A stretch of 7,859 nucleotides of DNA from CAYMBL01 sp044225155 (GTDB lineage Bacteria; Planctomycetota; Phycisphaerae; UBA1845; Fen-1342), in contig JBGAJB010000163.1 of assembly GCA_044225155.1 (NCBI GenBank), positions 1 through 7,859 of the forward strand, written 5' to 3'. Numbering within the stretch: position 1 is the first letter of the stretch; every line of letters begins with the position of its first letter. The notes below the pieces were generated by a model. It had not been told where the DNA came from. It worked only from the letters and a program-made list of their open reading frames with translations, and did not search any database. The position numbers and the translations under genes are program-made. Below are positions 6,097-7,859 of the stretch, one piece after another.

Positions 6097-6129
6097 TCAG
6101 ATCCAGTAGCGCACGACCTGTCCAAGTCT

Positions 6130-7150
6130 TCGACCTGAGTCAGGACATGGCAGAGGAGCGTTAGGGCCAGCAGCGGCCAATACAGCGTTGGCAACGCGGT
6201 AGAACCTTGGCGCAGCGGCCAACGTGTACAGGGAATCGCCACCCCGATGCCCATGATGACCGTTGACATGACAATCAGCGACCAAGAGGCGCGGCTCTGA
6301 AGGAACGGAATCTTGTTCGTGCGGATCACATGGATGATCAACGTTTGGGTGAGCAGGCTCTCCACGAACCAGCCGGTCTGAAACAGGGAAGCCCGCTCGA
6401 CCGACCAGCAATTGAATAGGAAGAGCATCATGAGGTACGTCGTGTAGTCGAAGACCGAGGAACACGGTCCGATGAATGCGATGAAGCGCGCCAGCGAGCC
6501 CATGTCCCACGGGCGTGGCCGAGCAATCTGTTCGGGATCGACTTCGTCGGTCGGTATCGCGGTCTGCGAGACGTCGTACAGCAGGTTGTTGGTAAGGATT
6601 TGGATCGGCATCATCGGCAGGTACGGCACGAACACGCTCGCCCCCAGCACGCTGAACATGTTGCCGAGCACCACCACCTGGCCAGCGATAATGGCGAGAA
6701 TGTTCATGACACCTTGCGACCACTCGAGCACGCCCTCGAGCACGAGCAGGTTCTTCTCGAGCAGGATCATGTCCGCCGACTCCTTGGCGATGTCGACGGC
6801 GGTGTCCACGCTGATGCCGACGTCGGCGGTCCGCAGGGCCGGCGCATCGTTGATCCCGTCGCCCATGAACCCCACCGTGTGCTTGCGCGCTTGAATCGCT
6901 CGGATGATCCGCTGCTTGTGCGCCGGTGATACGCGTGCAAAGAGCGTTGCTCGCTCAGCCGTTTCCTCCAATTCCGCTTCGGTCATGTTCGACCTGCTCC
7001 CGAGAATCACGATCGAAGTCGGCAGTCCGACTTCCGTGCAAATCTTCTGTGAAACCAGCTCGTTGTCGCCCGTTACCACTTTGATCGTCACGCCATGCTG
7101 CTGGAGTACGCGAATGGCGGCAGCAGCGCTGTCCTTTGGCGGATCATAAG
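6130..7150 (-). CDS. mgtA: MgtA segment: P-domain end and membrane helices M5-M10
   Basis: This is the longest clean stretch of the ATPase. It opens with DPPKDSAAAAIRVLQQHGVTIKVVTGDN, passes through the hinge GDGINDAPALRTADVGISVDTAVDIAKESADMILLEKNL, and continues through six hydrophobic helices. The helix loops contain the MgtA signatures NNLLYDVSQTAIP and FQTGWFVESLLTQTLIIHVIRTNKIPF. The translated frame extends beyond both ends only because of indels: before 7150 it reads MRPDPQRVRRVPY in place of GYVAFLD, and after 6130 it runs on to 5598 antisense to the cytochrome gene. Around 6661-6725 the M5 entry looks unusual (see findings). Confidence 0.85.
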
Positions 7151-7502
7151 GAACGCGACGTACCCGTTGAGGATCAGGTCGCACTCGTCAGCCTTGGTAT
7201 AGGGCGTCGCTGCGCCAGTGACGCGCGGCGGCTCGACAGGTCCTTGCTGGCGATCGCAAGCACGAAAGCCATCCCGGCTAAGCCGTTCGTATTCGTACTT
7301 GAGCTCGTCGATCAGGATGTTCTCCATCGAAAGAGCTGTCCTCGAGCTCGAAGTTCTTGCAACGCGGGAAAATCGCCTCCGGTGCGCCCTTGCTGATCAG
7401 TCGGTCTTTTCCCGCTGGCGTGAGCACCACGACCGACATGATGCGCCGTTGAAAGTCAAACGGAATCTCGTCGACCTTGTCGTGCTCGTCGATCTTGCGC
7501 AT
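7151..7502 (-). CDS. mgtA: MgtA segment: nucleotide-binding domain in at least three frames
   Basis: From 7502 downwards one frame reads MRKIDEHDKVDEIPFDFQRRIMSVVVLTPAGKDRLISKGAPEAIFPRCKNFELEDSSF. It then breaks near 7330, and another frame reads MENILIDELKYEYERLSRDGFR. A stretch near 7240-7262 in a third frame gives VLAIASKDLSS, and the second frame returns with TPYTKADECDLILNGYVAFL. Each piece aligns to consecutive parts of the MgtA nucleotide-binding domain, including the KGAPE nucleotide-contact motif (Lys codon at 7389-7391). Neither ATG is a real start. Confidence 0.75.
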
Positions 7503-7859
7503 GCTCGTGGACGTCTCGATGATCCAGCACGCCGCGGTCCAGCACGCTCTTGAGCCCGGTCTGGAAGTGGCTGTTCAGATACGTAGAAACGCCGTCGTCT
7601 TCCTTAAGGACAACGTCGCAGTGGCGGCTCGGCGATCACGCTGAGGACCATCATCGGCGTGCGTCTTGTCCGTGCAAAGCACGTCCATCGCACCCAGGTT
7701 CTGGATGGCCTGGATTCGCTTGACAATGACTTTCTTGCGGGCCATCGCCAGTGCGCTTCTTCGACAGGCAGACCGTCACGATCATCGGCAACATTTCGGT
7801 GTCATTCCGGACGGCGATCGCCACCGCGAAGAAAACGCCTCGCCCAACTGCCTTTCGTC
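7503..7859 (-). CDS. mgtA: MgtA segment: M4 and phosphorylation-site region, heavily indel-damaged
   Basis: No frame stays open long here, but consecutive family blocks can be read. These are FFAVAIAV and TEMLPMIVTVCLSK (M4, about 7765-7835), KVIVKRIQAIQNLGAMDVLCTDKT (7662-7733), then VLKEDDGVSTYLNSHFQTGLKSVLDRGVLD (about 7530-7615). The bases immediately after DKT do not encode the expected GTLT, apparently because several bases are missing. The gene continues past the right edge; the N-terminal actuator domain and M1-M3 are outside the window. Confidence 0.7.

Larger units (their letters stand above)
6097..7859 (-). pseudogene. mgtA: Mg2+-translocating P-type ATPase (MgtA type), C-terminal two thirds, frameshifted and cut by the right edge
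   Basis: The minus strand encodes a P3B-type ATPase that uses ATP to import Mg2+ across the inner membrane. Reading from the right edge: the PEMLP motif of M4 (about 7786-7803, after two indel corrections); KVIVKRIQAIQNLGAMDVLCTDKT with the phosphorylated Asp at 7668-7670; KIDEHDKVDEIPFDFQRRIMSVVV and SKGAPEAIF of the nucleotide-binding domain; DPPKDSAAAAIRVLQQHG; VTGDN (about 7062); GDGINDAPAL (about 6837-6863); then M5-M10 with GNMFSVLGAS, PMMPIQILTNNLLYDVSQTAIPTDEVD and ARPRPWDMGSL, all closely MgtA-like. The E. coli protein is about 900 residues, and about 587 codons lie here. The native stop is probably TGA at 6097-6099, giving VVRYWI, comparable to the RRYGWQ end of E. coli MgtA. Indels near 6130, 6706/6722 and 7150, and many between 7240 and 7859, break the frame. 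Those look like sequence errors, because every catalytic block is conserved. Confidence 0.85.

Noticed and set aside
6472..6929. Two plus-strand open frames opposite the ATPase
   Set aside because: They are shadows of a strongly conserved minus-strand coding region.

Overview
The window is about 60% GC by eye. It carries surface-type proteins of a kind common in environmental bacteria with large secretomes: a YD-repeat/RHS protein with a dockerin-like calcium motif, and a Big2/FG-GAP repeat protein. This mixture is most suggestive of a planctomycete or a relative, but that is inference from protein families, since no marker gene is present.

Layout. (1) 1-1360, plus strand: the C-terminal 452 residues of an RHS/YD-repeat protein whose start lies off the left edge. 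(2) 1393-4390, plus strand: one exported protein of about 1000 residues, with a signal peptide, a Big2-like domain, a carboxypeptidase-regulatory-like domain and then 14 FG-GAP/VCBS repeats. About seven single-base indels break it into pieces. (3) 4391-5194: 0.8 kb without a recognisable gene, with hairpins and a spaced direct repeat. (4) 5195-5923, plus strand: a membrane cytochrome b561-family protein with a very good ribosome binding site, again frameshifted. (5) 6097-7859, minus strand: the C-terminal two thirds of an MgtA-type Mg2+-translocating P-type ATPase, 5'-truncated by the right edge. Its last 1 kb is nearly clean and its upstream part is heavily frameshifted.

The RHS and FG-GAP genes are only 32 bases apart on the same strand and may be co-transcribed as a pair of cell-surface or secreted proteins. 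The cytochrome and the ATPase converge; both are inner-membrane proteins, but nothing links them functionally.

The strongest property of the window as a whole is the density of single-base frameshifts in three unrelated genes. Conserved motifs survive on both sides of each break, which points to consensus sequence error rather than gene decay. I found no convincing undescribed system, CRISPR array, RNA gene or mobile element. The more interesting biology is the 14-repeat FG-GAP protein and the unassigned RHS C-terminal region.
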